In this document: in pieces, positions 31,198 through 42,441 of the stretch | Layout of the letters: each line of letters starts with the position of its first letter | Numbering within the stretch: position 1 is the first letter of the stretch | Source of the DNA: Papio anubis | Lineage: Eukaryota > Chordata > Mammalia > Primates > Cercopithecidae | Assembly (NCBI RefSeq): GCF_008728515.1 | Contig: NC_044986.1 | Coordinates: forward strand, 55,912,855-55,976,854 | Length of the DNA stretch: 64,000 nucleotides | Reading direction: 5' to 3' | Made by a program: the position numbers and the translations under genes | The notes under the pieces: generated by a model | What the model was told of the DNA's origin: nothing | Databases searched by the model: none | What the model saw: the letters and a program-made list of their open reading frames with translations, nothing else

Positions 31198-31655
31198 TAT
31201 CGCAGGACAAGCCACAGACAAAACACCTCAGACACCAAGTTAAAGAAGGAAGGGGTTTATTCAGCTGGGAGCATCGGCAAGACTCCTGTCTAAAGAGGCG
31301 AGCTCCCCAAGTGAGCAGTTTCTGTCTCTTTTAAGGGCTCACAGCTCTAAGGGGGTCTGCGTGAGAGGGTCGTGATCGATTGAGCAAACAGGGTACGTGA
31401 CTGGGGGCTGCATGCACCAGTAATCAGAACAAAACAGAACAGGACAGGGATTTTTACAATGCTTTTCCACACAATGTCTGGAATCTATAGATAACATAAC
31501 CAGTTAGGTCAGGGGTCGATCTTTAACTACCAGGCCCAGGGCACAGCACCGGGCTGTCTGACCGTGGATTTCATTTCTGCCTTTTAGTTTTTACTTCTTT
31601 GGAGGCAGAAATTGGGCATAAGACAATATGAGGGGTGGTCTCCTCCCTTAATTTG
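31198..31655 (-). repeat. 5' LTR of the HERV-E-like provirus
   Basis: On the minus strand it ends '...cttgtcctgcgata' next to the primer binding site. It carries a polyadenylation-region phrase ('gaataaaccccttccttctt') and a TATA-like 'cccttaaaagag'. The outer edge lies near 31655 but is eroded, with no clear TG start. Confidence 0.78.
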
Positions 31656-31679
31656 GGTGGATAAGATACAGAAAAACAA

Positions 31680-31850
31680 TAAGTTTGTGAGCATCTCCTA
31701 TGTGTCAGGCACAGAGCAAAACACTTCACAAGAGGTGTGGAGGAACTGATCCAGGACCACAGCAGGCAGGTGGCCAAAGGATACTTGAAACTCTGCCTCT
31801 CAATACCCAGTTCATGCACTTTCCAACACACCCCACTGCAATCTGAGAAT
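31680..31850 (-). repeat. MIR-like element
   Basis: 'gtgagcatctcctatgtgtc' then 'aggcacagagcaaaacactt' matches the MIR 3' part in reverse. Confidence 0.5.
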
Positions 31851-33069
31851 GGTAATAAGTTCTTTTTATTCCCTTAGTTTTGAGGTAATACGCATTACAC
31901 AAACTTCAATACTTAGCCTCTAACACTCATTTTTGTTGCTGGAGACAGACCTCTCACTTTATTTCTTAAATTTCAAAAAATGTAATTAAAAATGCCATTG
32001 AACATCAGAAATAAAAATAAATCCATGGAGGTATGGATTAAGGCAGTTTTTCCAGTATTTTCCCCCAAATTTTAAGAAGCAAATTTTGGTTTTTGCTGTT
32101 AAGCAGAACCTGGCCTGGTAAATGTGAATTGAATGAAGGGGTCCATGCACCTAGCAAGAAAAATACATGAATCTTCACACAACAAAATTCAAGAACCCAC
32201 ACATTCCCTCCTCATGAGCCCAACACCCCGTCACATTCATCAGAGCAGCAGAAGGAAGCATTCATCACACTCCAGGCTCTGCACATCCTTTGGCGATGTT
32301 AGAGACAGCAAGAATCTTTTTGTTTTTCTTAGCAGAATGACCAGGATCCCACGTGAGGGAACTTCATTTTAGGAAGGGAGACTGGCTTATTTCAGAAAGA
32401 TTTATCCAAAGTGAGGCAACTGGAAATACGTAACTAAAGGACTATGCTTCAGCAGTAATATTTGTCAGGAAACTAACTTCCTGTCCTTAATTAGCCTAAT
32501 AGATTTTAAAGAAATGAGAATGTCTTTGGGATCGTGGGGTGTAGTGGGGAGGAAGTGACAGAAAACAGTAATCTAAAGGTATTGCCAATGTCTCTGCCCT
32601 GTCTGATTCAATTTTGGCCTAGTTGAAATTCTGGGCAAATGGGAGGAAGTGGTGTGGCCAATCCAGGTGAGTACCTCTGAGGTGGAGAGTCCTGCTCAGT
32701 TCTGGGGACTGACAGTAAGTATATCATCACATGGTCAAAGCAGGAACTTGATAAGAATAAAGCACAGGAGTAATTCTTGATAAACCACACAGTACTCCAA
32801 AGGAGAGTATATACAACTCAGAAAAATTCTGAAAGATAATATTCCATATTTTAGCTGCAGCATTTATACACCACTACTGCCAAGAAAACTAAGTCAGTTT
32901 TGAAGAATGCAATGGTCTTTTTAAATTGCACTTTCAGACAATGAGCATTGAAATAGAAAAACAGAGCTATGACAAGCTACGCTGACTTCTATCATCAGAA
33001 TTTAATATTGTGACAATCTCAGTGTGTTAAAACCATTGAATACAGGAATATTTAATAACAATTCTCATA
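31851..33069. other. Intergenic, nothing recognised
   Basis: About 1.2 kb of unique-looking DNA. Short open frames lack motifs. Confidence 0.5.
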
Positions 33070-33240
33070 TTGAGGGCTTAACTTGCTCTAGTCCCCATTC
33101 TAAGAGCTTCACACAGAATAACACATTCATTCTCATACAAGTCTATGAGAAAAAAGAGAAAAAACACTCAGACTGGCTATGCAATTTGTCTAAGGATATG
33201 GGTGTCAGAGCTACTATCAGAATTCAGATACCTTGGTCCC
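33070..33240 (-). repeat. MIR element
   Basis: 'cacattcattctcatacaag', 'tctatgagaaaaaag' and 'caatttgtctaaggatatgg' follow the reverse MIR order. Strongly diverged. Confidence 0.5.
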
Positions 33241-33502
33241 ATGTCTTAAAATATACAGAATAGCTAAAACAAAAGCATATATTTCTATGCTAAATTTTTT
33301 TAAAAAATGAAAGGAGAAACACCTAGTATCAACTGAGCTGTTTGGTCTCTTTGTAGCTAGATTTGACAAGAGAGTAAATCCTGGAGCAATAAAATTCTCA
33401 GTAATTTATTAACCCGGAGAGATCAAAGTGGATGAGTGCAACCCCTCTTTATGGGCTGGTTCTCCTTCAGAGTCACTGATGGGCTGATCCAGCCTTATAG
33501 AT

Positions 33503-33851
33503 CAGAGGTCCCCAACCCCAGGCTGCAGACCAGTACCAGTCCGGTCCGTGGCCTGTTAGGAACCAGGCCACACAGCAGGAGGTGAGGGGTGGGGAGTGAG
33601 CATTGCTGCCTGAGCGCCGCCTCCTATCAGATCAACAGCAGCATTAGATTCTCATAGGATCACAAACCCTATTGTGAGCTGTGCATGTGAGGGATCTAGG
33701 CTGCATGCTCCTTATGAGAATCTAATACCTGATGATCTGAGGTGGAATAGTTTCAGCTCAAAACCATCTCCCCATCCCCACCCTTTGCCCATGTGGAAAA
33801 ACAGTCTTCCATGAAACCAGTCCCTGGTGCCAATAAGGTTGGGGATGACTA
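33503..33851. mobile_element. MER1-type hAT (Charlie) DNA transposon remnant
   Basis: 349 bases starting 'cagaggtccccaacccc' and ending 'ggttggggatgacta', imperfect terminal inverted repeats. A perfect 8-base duplication ttatagat (33495-33502, 33852-33859) flanks it, the length made by hAT transposases. It has no coding capacity and was moved in trans. Confidence 0.93.
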
Positions 33852-33859
33852 TTATAGAT

Positions 33860-34114
33860 AACTCATTTATCATACAAAAACAAAAATTCATTTCAGGGTT
33901 TGGGCTTATAGACACTTCAAGTCAAACCTGGCTTAGAATTCAGAATGTAAGTAATCTCTCCCTAGCCTTTGAAGGAACTCTCATAGCATAAGGAATGCTA
34001 ATAACATAAAGAACCTTCACTTTGTCTGAATGGCGATTAAATAAATTTAACAATTGAGGATTTTAATGCCAGTTTAAAGCAACTTGTCTTCCTAAAGCTC
34101 ACAGAAAGTAACAT
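33860..34114. other. Intergenic, nothing recognised
   Basis: Short unique stretch between the hAT remnant and an Alu. Confidence 0.5.
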
Positions 34115-34133
34115 AAAATGGTACTTGGTTTTA

Positions 34134-34439
34134 GGCCGGGCACAGGGGCTCATGCCTTCTAATCCCAGCACTTTGGGAGGCCAAGGCAGGCGGATCACCA
34201 TGTCAGGAGACCGAGACCATCCTGGCTAACATGGTGAAAACCCGTCTCCACTAAAAAATATAAAAAATTAGCCGGGTGTGGTGGCACACACCTGTAATCC
34301 CAGCTATTGGGGAGGCTGAGGCAGGAGAATCACTTGAACCCAGGAGGCAGAGGTTGCAGTGAGCCGAGATCGCACCACTGCACTCCAGCCTGGATGACAG
34401 AGCGAGACTCCGTCTCAAAAACAAAACAAAACAAAACAA
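34134..34439 (+). repeat. Alu with target-site duplication
   Basis: A plus-strand Alu with (AAAAC)n tail. The duplication aaaatggtacttggtttt (34115-34132) / aaaatagtacttggtttt (34440-34457) has one mismatch. Confidence 0.95.
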
Positions 34440-34493
34440 AAAATAGTACTTGGTTTTTAATTGCTTTAAAAGAAAAAAATCACTCCTTTTTCT

Positions 34494-34796
34494 TTTTTTT
34501 TTTTTTTTTTTGAGGCGGAGTCTTCACTCTGTCGCCCAGGCTGGAGTGCAGTGGCACCATCTCAGCTCACTGCAAGCTCCGCCTCCCGGGTTCGCACCAT
34601 TCTCCTGCCTCAGCCTCCCGAATAGCTGGGACTACAGGCGCCCGCCACCACGCCCGGCTAATTTTTTTTTGTATTTTAGTAGAGACGGGGTTTCACCGTG
34701 TTAGCCAGGATGGTCTCGATCTCCTGACCTCGTGATCCGCCCGCCTCGGCCTCCCAAAGTGCAGGGATTACAGGCGTGAGCCACCGCGCCCGGCCC
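34494..34796 (-). repeat. AluY with a very long target-site duplication
   Basis: A near-consensus minus-strand AluY. The 26 bases at 34468-34493 recur exactly at 34797-34822. Confidence 0.95.
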
Positions 34797-34822
34797 AAAA
34801 GAAAAAAATCACTCCTTTTTCT

Positions 34823-35528
34823 ATCCAAGCTGTTACAACTCCCATTTCAGTAAAGCACCTAGATAGCTGAGTCAAACTAATCTCCATTTCTTTAGGAACA
34901 AAGAAATCAAGTACCTGTTTTCAGAATGGCAAATAGAACAGAAAAGCAGGGTTCATCAGATTTAAGAACATGGCTGGAAATCTGGGTGCCAGGAGAGTCT
35001 GATTAAACCTTTGCTGGTTCCCTGGCTCTAACATAGACTCTAATTCAATCAGATCAACAAACTCGGCCCTTGTAGAGAGTTACAAGAGTAGAGAAGATTG
35101 GAGGCTTCCTTCACTCTACATTTCTCTACTTTGAGTTCTATTAAACCATTTTGTTTTACAGCCAAGACTAAAGGTGTGATGACCCCCTTAGAGGAGGAGA
35201 GGAGCCCAGAGCATCAGAAATGTGCTGCTCACATCCATGTAGCCATTTACAAAAATGTTTACATTACTAGTCTTAAGTACTGACCTAGGGCTAGTGAGAC
35301 AAGGAAGTCAAAAGCTACTACAAATGTCTGAAATTGGTCAAGCAGGACATTAACATACCTCAGACCCTCACCATCAGAGGACTGACTGCTTATTCTATAT
35401 ATATACCTTGATTTACGTGCAGCCATACAACTCAACCTGGGGTTATACATTGCATAACCTGAATGCCTTCTGCAGTGAATCACAAATGTCCAGAACAGAG
35501 AAAGGCCAGCATTTTTAAAAGCACCCAA
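34823..35528. other. Intergenic, nothing recognised
   Basis: Unique-looking DNA. An AT microsatellite-like 'ctatatatatatacc' lies at about 35394. Confidence 0.5.
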
Positions 35529-35834
35529 GGCTGGCCATGGTAGCTTATGCCTGTAATCCCAGCACTTTGGGAGACTGAGGTAGGTAGATTACCTGAGGTC
35601 AGTAGTTTGAGACCAGCCTGGCCAATGTGGTGAAATCCCGTCTCTACTAAAAGTACAAAAATCATCCAGGCATGGTGGTATGCACCGGTAGTCCCAGCTA
35701 CTCAGGAGGCTGAGGCAGGAGAATTGCTCGAACCCGGGAAGTGGAGATAGCAATGAGCTGAGATGGCATCACTGCACTCTAGCCTGGGCGACAGAGCAAG
35801 ACTCTGTCTCAAAAAAAAAAAAAAAAAAAAAAAA
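35529..35834 (+). repeat. Alu (first of a head-to-tail pair)
   Basis: A plus-strand, S-like Alu ending in a 24-base A tail into which the next Alu has inserted. Confidence 0.93.
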
Positions 35835-36140
35835 GCCAGGTGCAGTGGCTCACGCCTGTAATCCCTGCACTTTGGGAGGCTGAGGCGGGCGGATCATGAG
35901 GTCAGGTGATCAAGACCGTCCTAGCTAACATGGTGAAACCCTGTCTCTACTAAAAATACAAAAAATTAGCTGGGTGTGGTGGCGGGTGCCTGTAGTCCCA
36001 GTTACTCGGGAGGCTGAGGCAGGAGAATGGCGGGAACCCGGGAGGCGGAGCTTGCAGCGAGCCAAGATTGCACCACTGCTCTCCAGCCTGGGCGACAGAG
36101 TGAGACTCTGCCTCAAAAAAAAAAAAAAAAAAAAAAAAAA
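35835..36140 (+). repeat. Alu (second of the pair)
   Basis: A Y-like plus-strand Alu ('ggcgggaacccgggaggcgg') placed at the very end of the previous A tail. Its own tail spans 36115-36140. Confidence 0.93.
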
Positions 36141-36811
36141 GCTGAACCTTATATTTTCACACACACACACACACACACAAAGAAAAAACCGAAAAACTGC
36201 AGTAAAATAAAGCCTAATGGACTTCATCTTCCTAATCTAGTTCTTCAGGTCCTGCACACTCATAGATCTCTCACTCTGATATTTGGTTAAATGTAGATTA
36301 TTTCTTCAGAAACCTCAGTACTGATGTAACTTCATCAGGACGCACAAGCTATGTGAATTCACCCCAATCTTCTTCTGGTCCCAGAGTGCCGTGAGGTCAA
36401 CTCAAAACATAATGACAGCAACATCACACCCCAACTAAAAAGTTAGAACCCCACAGGACAACTTCAGGCAGTGGTCTTTCCAAAGCAAAAGGAAACCCCT
36501 TACCATGCCAGCCCCGTTATCCATGGAAATGTATGTCTATGAAAAGGAATAAAAGGAATAAAAGAGAGAACATTTTCTTGGTTTCAAATTAACCAGCATG
36601 TCAATCACTCCAAACCAGTTGCCCAGAGCCCACAAACCTAAACTCAGTTCTGAACAATTCCTTCAATTCGTTTCTATGTTTCTCATTTTGGAGGGTGGTA
36701 TATAAATAGCATTGCCTGTTGGCAAAAACCATAATTTCTATGATAGTATCTCTAGTACTGTCTTTTCCAACACTCCCTTCTTCCTTTCCGTCTTTAAGAA
36801 TCTATTGATTC
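36141..36811. other. Intergenic with a (CA)n
   Basis: A (CA)n run at 36159-36179. The rest shows no known repeat or exon. Confidence 0.55.
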
Positions 36812-37230
36812 CCAACCTAAATGCCCATCAATGATAGACTAGATAAAGAAAATGTGCTACATATATACCATGGACTACTATGCAGCCATAAAAAAGAATG
36901 AGATAATGTCCTTTGCAGGAACATGGATAGAACTGGAGGCCATTATCCTCAGTGAACTAATGCAGGAACAGAAAATTAAATACCACATGTTCTCACCGAT
37001 AAGTGGGAGCTAAGTGATGAGAACACATGGACTCATAGAGGGGAACAACAGACACTGGGGCCTAGCAGAAGGTAAAGGGCTGGCGGAGGGAGAGGATCAG
37101 AAAAAAATAACTAATGTTTACTAGGCTTAATACCTGGGTGATGAAATAATGTGTGTAACAAACGTTTATGACACGAGTTTACCTATATAACAAATCTGCA
37201 CATGTTACCCTTGAACTTAAAAGTTTAAAA
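36812..37230 (+). mobile_element. 5'-truncated L1 (ORF2 end and 3' UTR)
   Basis: 'aatgcccatcaatgatagac', 'gcagccataaaaaagaatga', 'ttgcaggaacatggatagaa', then 'ctgcacatgttacccttgaa' and a short A tail. This is a primate L1 3' end. Confidence 0.9.
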
Positions 37231-37242
37231 AAACTCTGTTGA

Positions 37243-37556
37243 GCCAGGTGCGGTGACTCATGCCAGTAATCTCAGCACTTGGGGAGGCTGAGGCGGGCGG
37301 ATCACGAGGTCAGGAGATGGAGACCACCCTGGCTAACATGGTGAAACTCCGTCTCTACTGAAAAAAAAAAAAAAAAAAAATAGCCGGGCATGGTGGTGGG
37401 CGCCTGTAGTCCCAGCTACTCGGGAGGCTGAGGCAGGAGAATGGCATGAACATACCTGGGAGGCGGAGCTTGCAGTGAGCCGAGATCATGCCACCGCACT
37501 CCAGCCTGGGCAACAGAGCGAGACTCTGTCTCAAAAAAAAAAAAAAAAAAAGAGAA
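37243..37556 (+). repeat. Alu inserted at the L1 tail
   Basis: A plus-strand AluY-like copy. The duplication aaaaaactctgttga / aaaaaactctgctga flanks it, taken from the end of the L1. Confidence 0.92.
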
Positions 37557-37573
37557 ACAAAAAACTCTGCTGA

Positions 37574-37962
37574 TTCTCAATCTCTCAATTTCTGAAAATT
37601 TTACTATGAAATCTTAAACACATACTAAAGTAAAGACAGTATAATGAATGCTCTGGTAGCCATCACCTAGGTTAGGCCATTGGCATACTGCCCATCTTGC
37701 TTCCTCTATACCCACATCCACTTCTCCATCCTCTACAAATTATTTTAAGGCAAACCCAAGATAGCATGTCATTGTCTCTTCAAATACTTCATTTAGAAAC
37801 CTCTAAAATATACACATTTTATTAATGCATCTTATGCATTAATAAAAAGTAGGAAAAAAACCCCAGTAACATTAAAGACAATGTAGGAGTTACCATAATT
37901 TAAAGAAGAGTCTATCTTAAACCTGCATCATCTGCTGCTTGGAGGTCTGCCCTTTTCCAGCC
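37574..37962. other. Possible old L1M fragment
   Basis: Phrases such as 'gtagccatcacctaggttag' and 'aaggcaaacccaagatag' recall old L1/L1M 3' sequence, but the match is weak. Confidence 0.3.
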
Positions 37963-38302
37963 ATATTAGTTTGTTTTCATGATGCTGATACAGACATACC
38001 CTGGGAACAAAAAGAGGTTTAATTGGAACTGGGAACGAAAAGAGGTTCTCCATGGCTGGGGAGGCCTCAGAGTCATGGCGGGAGACAAAAGTCACTTCTT
38101 ACATGGTAGTGGCAAGAGAGAATGAGGAAGAAGCAAAAGTGGAAACCCCTGATAAACCCATCAGATCTCATGAGACTTATTCACTATCATGAGAATAACA
38201 TGGGAAAGAGTGGCCCCCATGGGTCCCTCCCACAACACATGGGAATTCTGGGAGATATAATTCAAGTTGGGATTTGGGTGGGGACACAGCCAAACCATAT
38301 CA
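37963..38302 (-). repeat. THE1 3' LTR
   Basis: Ends '...ggtggggacacagccaaacc' 'atatca'. The internal polypurine-like 'ggagggtccaggggtagaa' (minus strand) abuts it on the right. A short local repeat 'ggaactgggaac(g)aaaaga' is present at about 37998-38045. Confidence 0.92.
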
Positions 38303-39415
38303 TTCTACCCCTGGACCCTCCAAATCTCATGTCCTAACATTTCAAAACCAATCATCCCTTCTCAACAGTCCCCCAAAGTCTTAACTAATTTCAGCATTAA
38401 CCCAAAAGTCCACAGTCCAAAGTCTCATCTGAGACAAGACAAGTCCCTTCCACCTATGAGCCTGTAAAATCAAATGCAAGCTAGTCACTTCCAAGATACA
38501 ATGGGGGTACAGATATTGGGTAAATACAGTCATTTCAAATGGGAGAAATTGGCCAAAACAAAGGGGTTACAGGGCACATGCAAGTTGGAAATTCAGTGGA
38601 GCAGTCAAATTTTAAAGCTCCAAAATGATCTCCCTTGACTCCAGGTCTCATGTCCAGGTCATGCTGATGCAAAAAGTGGGTTCCCATGGTCTTGGGCAGT
38701 TCCTCCCCTGTGGCTTTGCAGGGTACAGCCTCCCTCCTGGCTGCTTTCATGGGCTGGCATTGAGTGTCTGTGGCTTTTCCAGGCTCACAGTGCAAGCTGC
38801 CAGTGGATCTACCACTCTGGAGTCTAGAGGATGGTGGCCCTCTTCTCACATCTCCACTGGGCAGTGCCCCAGGAGGGACTCTGTGTGGGGGCTCCAACCC
38901 CACATTTCCCTTCTGGACTGCCCTAGCAGAGTTCTCCATGAGGGCTCCGCCCCTGCTGCAAACTTTTGCCTGGGCATCCAAGTGTTTCCATACATTTTCT
39001 GAAATCCAGGCAGAGGTTCCCAAACTTCACTTCTTGACATCTGTGTACCCACAGGCTCAGCAGCACTTGGAAGCTGCCAAAGCTTGGGGCTTTCACCCTA
39101 TGAAGCCACAGTCTGAGCTGTACTTTGGCTCCTTTCAGCCATAGCTGGAGCGTCTGGGACACAGGGCACCAAATCCCTAGGCTGCAAACAGCACGGGGAC
39201 CCTGAGCCTGGCCCACAAAACCACTTTTTCCTCCTGGGCCTCCTGCCTCTGGGCCTGTGATGGGAGGGGCTGCCGTGAAGGTCTCTGACAAGGTCTGGAG
39301 ACATTTTCCCCATGGTCTTGGGGATTAACATCAGGCTTCTTGCTGCTTATGCAAATTTCTGCAGCTGACTTGAATTTCTCCTCAAAAAATGGTTTTTTTG
39401 TTCCTACTGCATCAT
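38303..39415 (-). other. THE1 internal region, 3' part
   Basis: Typical MaLR internal sequence, on the plus strand 'ccctggaccctccaaatctc' onward. The open frames on both strands (e.g. 38535-39023) lie in this non-coding repeat and are not genes. Confidence 0.8.
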
Positions 39416-39648
39416 CAGGTTACAAAGTTTTTTTTTTTCTTTTTTTTGTATTATTATACGTTAACTTCTAGGGTACATGTGCACAACATGCAGGTTTGTT
39501 ACATATGTATACTTCTGCCATGTTGGTGTGCTGCACCCATCAACTTGTCATTTATATCAGGTATAACTCCCAATGCAATCCCTTCCCCCTCCCCATAATA
39601 GGCCCTGGTGTGTGATGTTCCCCTTCCCGAGTCCAAGTGATCTCATGT

Positions 39649-41040
39649 TCAGTTCCCACCTATTAATGAAAACATGCAGTGTTTGGTTTTCTGTTCTTGC
39701 GATAGTTTGCTGAAAATGATGGTTTCCAGCTGTATCCATGTCCCCACAAAGGACACAAACTCATCCTTTTTTATGGCTGCATAGTATTCTATGGTGTATA
39801 TGTGCCACATTTTCTTAATCCAGTCTGTCACTGATGGACATTTGGGTTGATTCCAAGTCTTTGCTATTGTGAAAAGTGCCGCAATGAACATACGTATGCA
39901 TGTGTCTTTATAGCAGCATGATTTATAATCCTTTGGGTATATACCCAGTAATGGGATGGCTGGGTCATATGGTACTTCTAGTTCTAGATCCTTGAGGAAT
40001 TGCCATACTGTTTTCCATAATGGTTGAACTAGTTTACAATCCCACCAACAGTGTAAAAGTGTTCCTATTTCTCCACATCCTCTCCAGCACCTGTTGTTTC
40101 TTGACTTTTTAATGATCGCCATTCTAACTGGTGTGAGATGGTATCTCATTGTGGTTTTGATTTGCATTTCTCTGATGGCCAGTGATGACGAGCATTTTTT
40201 CATGTGTCTGTTGGCTGTATGCATGTCTTCTTTTGAGAAATGTCTGTTCATATCCTTTGCCCACTTTTTGATGGGGTTGTTTGTTTTTTTCTTGTAAATT
40301 TGTTTGAGTTCTTTGTAGGTTCTGGATATTAGCCCTTTGTCAGATGAGTAGATTGCAAAAATTTTCTCCCATTCTGTAGGTTGCCTGTTCACTCTGATGG
40401 TAGTTTCTTTTGCTGTGCAGAAGCTCTTTAGTTTAATTAGATCCCATTTCTCAATTTTGGCTTTTGTTGCCATTGCTTTTGGTGTTTTAGACATGAAGTC
40501 CTTGCCCATGCCTATGTCCTGAATGGTATTACCTAGGTTTTCTTCTAGGGTTTTTATGGTATTAGGTCTAACATTTAAATCTCTAATCCATCTTGAATTA
40601 ATTTTCATATAAGGAGTAAGGAAAGGATCCAGTTTCAGCTTTCTACTTATGGCTAGCCAATTTTCCCAGCACCATTTATTAAATAGGGAATCCTTTCCCC
40701 ATTTCTTGTTTTTGTCAGGTTTGTCAAAGATCAGATGGCTGTAGATGTGTGGTATTATTTCTGAGGGTTCTGTTCTGCTCCATTGGTCTATATCTCTGTT
40801 TTGGTACCAGTACCATGCTGTTTTGGTTACTGTAGCCTTGTAGTATAGTTTGAAGTCAGGTAGTGTGATGCCTCCAGCTTTGTTCTTTTGACTTAGGATT
40901 TTCTTGGCAATGCGGGGTCTTTTTTGGTTCCATATGAACTTTAAAGAAGTTTTTTCCAATTCTGTGAAGAAAGTCATTGGTAGCTTGATGGGGATGGCAT
41001 TGAATCTATAAATTACCTTGGGCAGTATGGCCATTTTCAT
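39649..41040 (-). pseudogene. L1 ORF2 C-terminal fragment, 463 codons open
   Basis: An uninterrupted frame covering the end of ORF2p: the post-RT region ('FRKMAILPKVIYRFNAIPIK' style start at M-K-M-A-I-L), then the Cys-rich C-terminal domain with CWRGCGEIGTLLHCWWDC (about residues 320-340), ending at ...SLIGGN and a stop. The endonuclease and most of the RT domain are lost by 5' truncation, so it cannot retrotranspose. The open frame reflects youth, not function. Confidence 0.9.
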
Positions 41041-41105
41041 GATATTGATTCTTCCTATCCATGAGCATGGTATGTTCTTCCATTTGTTTGTGTCCTCTTT
41101 TATTT

Positions 41106-41417
41106 TTATTTTTTTTTTTTATTTATTTTTTTTTTTGAGACGGAGTCTCGCTCTGTAGCCCAGGCTGGCGTGCAGTGGCCGGATCTCAGCTCACTGCAAG
41201 CTCCGCCTCCCGGGTTCACGCCATTCTCCGGCCTCAGCCTCCCGAGTAGCTGGGACTACAGGCGCCCGCCACCTCGCCCGGCTATTTTTTGTATTTCTTA
41301 GTAGAGACGGGGTTTCACCGTGTTAGCCAGGATGGTCTCGATCTCCTGACCTCGTGATCCGCCCATCTCGGCCTCCCAAAGTGCTGGGATTACAGGCTTG
41401 AGCCACCGCGCCCGGCC
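41106..41417 (-). repeat. AluYR-type Alu nested in L1
   Basis: A minus-strand copy with 'cagtggccggatctcagctc' and 'ccacctcgcccggcta', Old World monkey AluYR signatures. The duplication tgtcctcttttattt is perfect at 41091-41105 and 41418-41432. Two T runs separated by 'atttattt' form the tail. Confidence 0.96.
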
Positions 41418-41627
41418 TGTCCTCTTTTATTTAACTGAGCAGTGGTTTGTAGTTCTCCTTGAAGAGGTCCTTTACATCCCTTGTAAGTTGGATTTCTAGG
41501 TATTTTATTCTCTTTGAAGCAATTGTGAATGGAAGTTCATTCATGATTTGGCTCTCTGTTTGTCTGTTACTGGTGTATAAGAATGCTTGTGATTTTTGCA
41601 CATTAATTTTGTATCCAGGTTGCAAAT

Positions 41628-42087
41628 TTTCTGAACTTTTGTGCTCCATTTCCCTTTTAAAATGGAATGCTTTTAACAGCACCCAAGTCACCTTTTGAAT
41701 GCTCTGCTGCTTAGAAATTTCTTCTGCCAGATGCCCTAAATCATCTCTCTCAAGTTCAAAGTTCCACAAATCTCTAGGGCAGAGGCAAAATTCCACCAGT
41801 CTCTTTGCTAAAACATAACAAGAGTCACCTTTGCTCCAGCTCCCAACAAGTTCCTCATCTCCACCTAAGACCACCTCAGCCTGGACCTTATTGTTCATGT
41901 CACTATCAGCATTTTTGTCAAAGCCATTCGACCAGTCTCTAGGAGGTTCCAAACTTTTCCACATTTTTCTATCTTCTTCTGAGTCCTCCAAACTGTTCCA
42001 AACTCTGCCTGTTATCCAGTTCCAAAGTCACTTCCAAATTTTCAGATATCTTTTCAGCTATGCCCCACTCTACTCGTACCAATTAAC
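41628..42087 (-). other. THE1 internal region, 5' part
   Basis: MaLR internal sequence up to the 5' LTR. The minus-strand frame at 41991-41628 is open and continues into the L1 (to 41431). Confidence 0.8.
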
Positions 42088-42441
42088 TGTATTAGTTCAT
42101 TTTCACATTGCTGATAAAGACATATCCAAAACTGGGAACAAAAAGAGGTTTAATTGGACTTACAGTTCCACATGGCTGGGGAGGTCTCACAGTCATGGCG
42201 GGAGGCAAAAGGCACTTCTTACATAGTGACGCCAACAGAGAATGAGGAAGAAGCAAAAGTGGAAACCCCTGATAAACCTATCAGATCTTGTGAGACTTAT
42301 TCAGTATCATGAGAATAGCCTGGGAAAGACTGGCTTCCATGATTCAGTTACCTCCCCCTGGGTCCCTCCCACAACACATGGGAATTCTGGGAGATACAAT
42401 TCAAGTTAAGGTTTGGGTGGGGACACAGTCAAACCGTATCA
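42088..42441 (-). repeat. THE1 5' LTR
   Basis: The plus strand begins 'tgtattagttcattttcac' and ends '...cacagtcaaaccgtatca'. It pairs with 37963-38302. Confidence 0.92.

Larger units (their letters stand above)
24912..31655 (-). mobile_element. Class I endogenous retrovirus, HERV-E-like, incomplete
   Basis: Read right to left: 5' LTR (31198-31655), Glu-type primer binding site, leader with tandem repeats, gag start, then pol and env pieces in scrambled order, ending abruptly in env at 24912. There is no 3' LTR. All reading frames are broken. The family call rests on the primer binding site plus the LTR wording. Mixed ancestry of the interior is likely. Confidence 0.85.
39428..41615 (-). mobile_element. 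5'-truncated L1 nested in THE1
   Basis: A minus-strand primate L1 with 3' UTR and about 1.6 kb of ORF2. Its poly-T starts at 39428. Duplications caggttacaaag (39416-39427) and caggttgcaaat (41616-41627), with two mismatches, flank it. An AluYR splits it at 41091. Confidence 0.93.
37963..42441 (-). mobile_element. THE1 (MaLR) element with both LTRs, interrupted
   Basis: Two MaLR LTRs of 340 and 354 bases in the same orientation, separated by THE1-type internal sequence (38303-39415 and 41616-42087). ccagcc flanks it at 37957-37962 and 42442-42447. A minus-strand L1 and, inside that, an AluYR split the internal region. MaLRs encode no enzymes of their own that are visible here. Confidence 0.92.

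Noticed and set aside
38535..39331. Several open frames of 70-160 codons on both strands
   Set aside because: All lie within THE1 internal sequence, which is non-coding here. The frames overlap each other on both strands.
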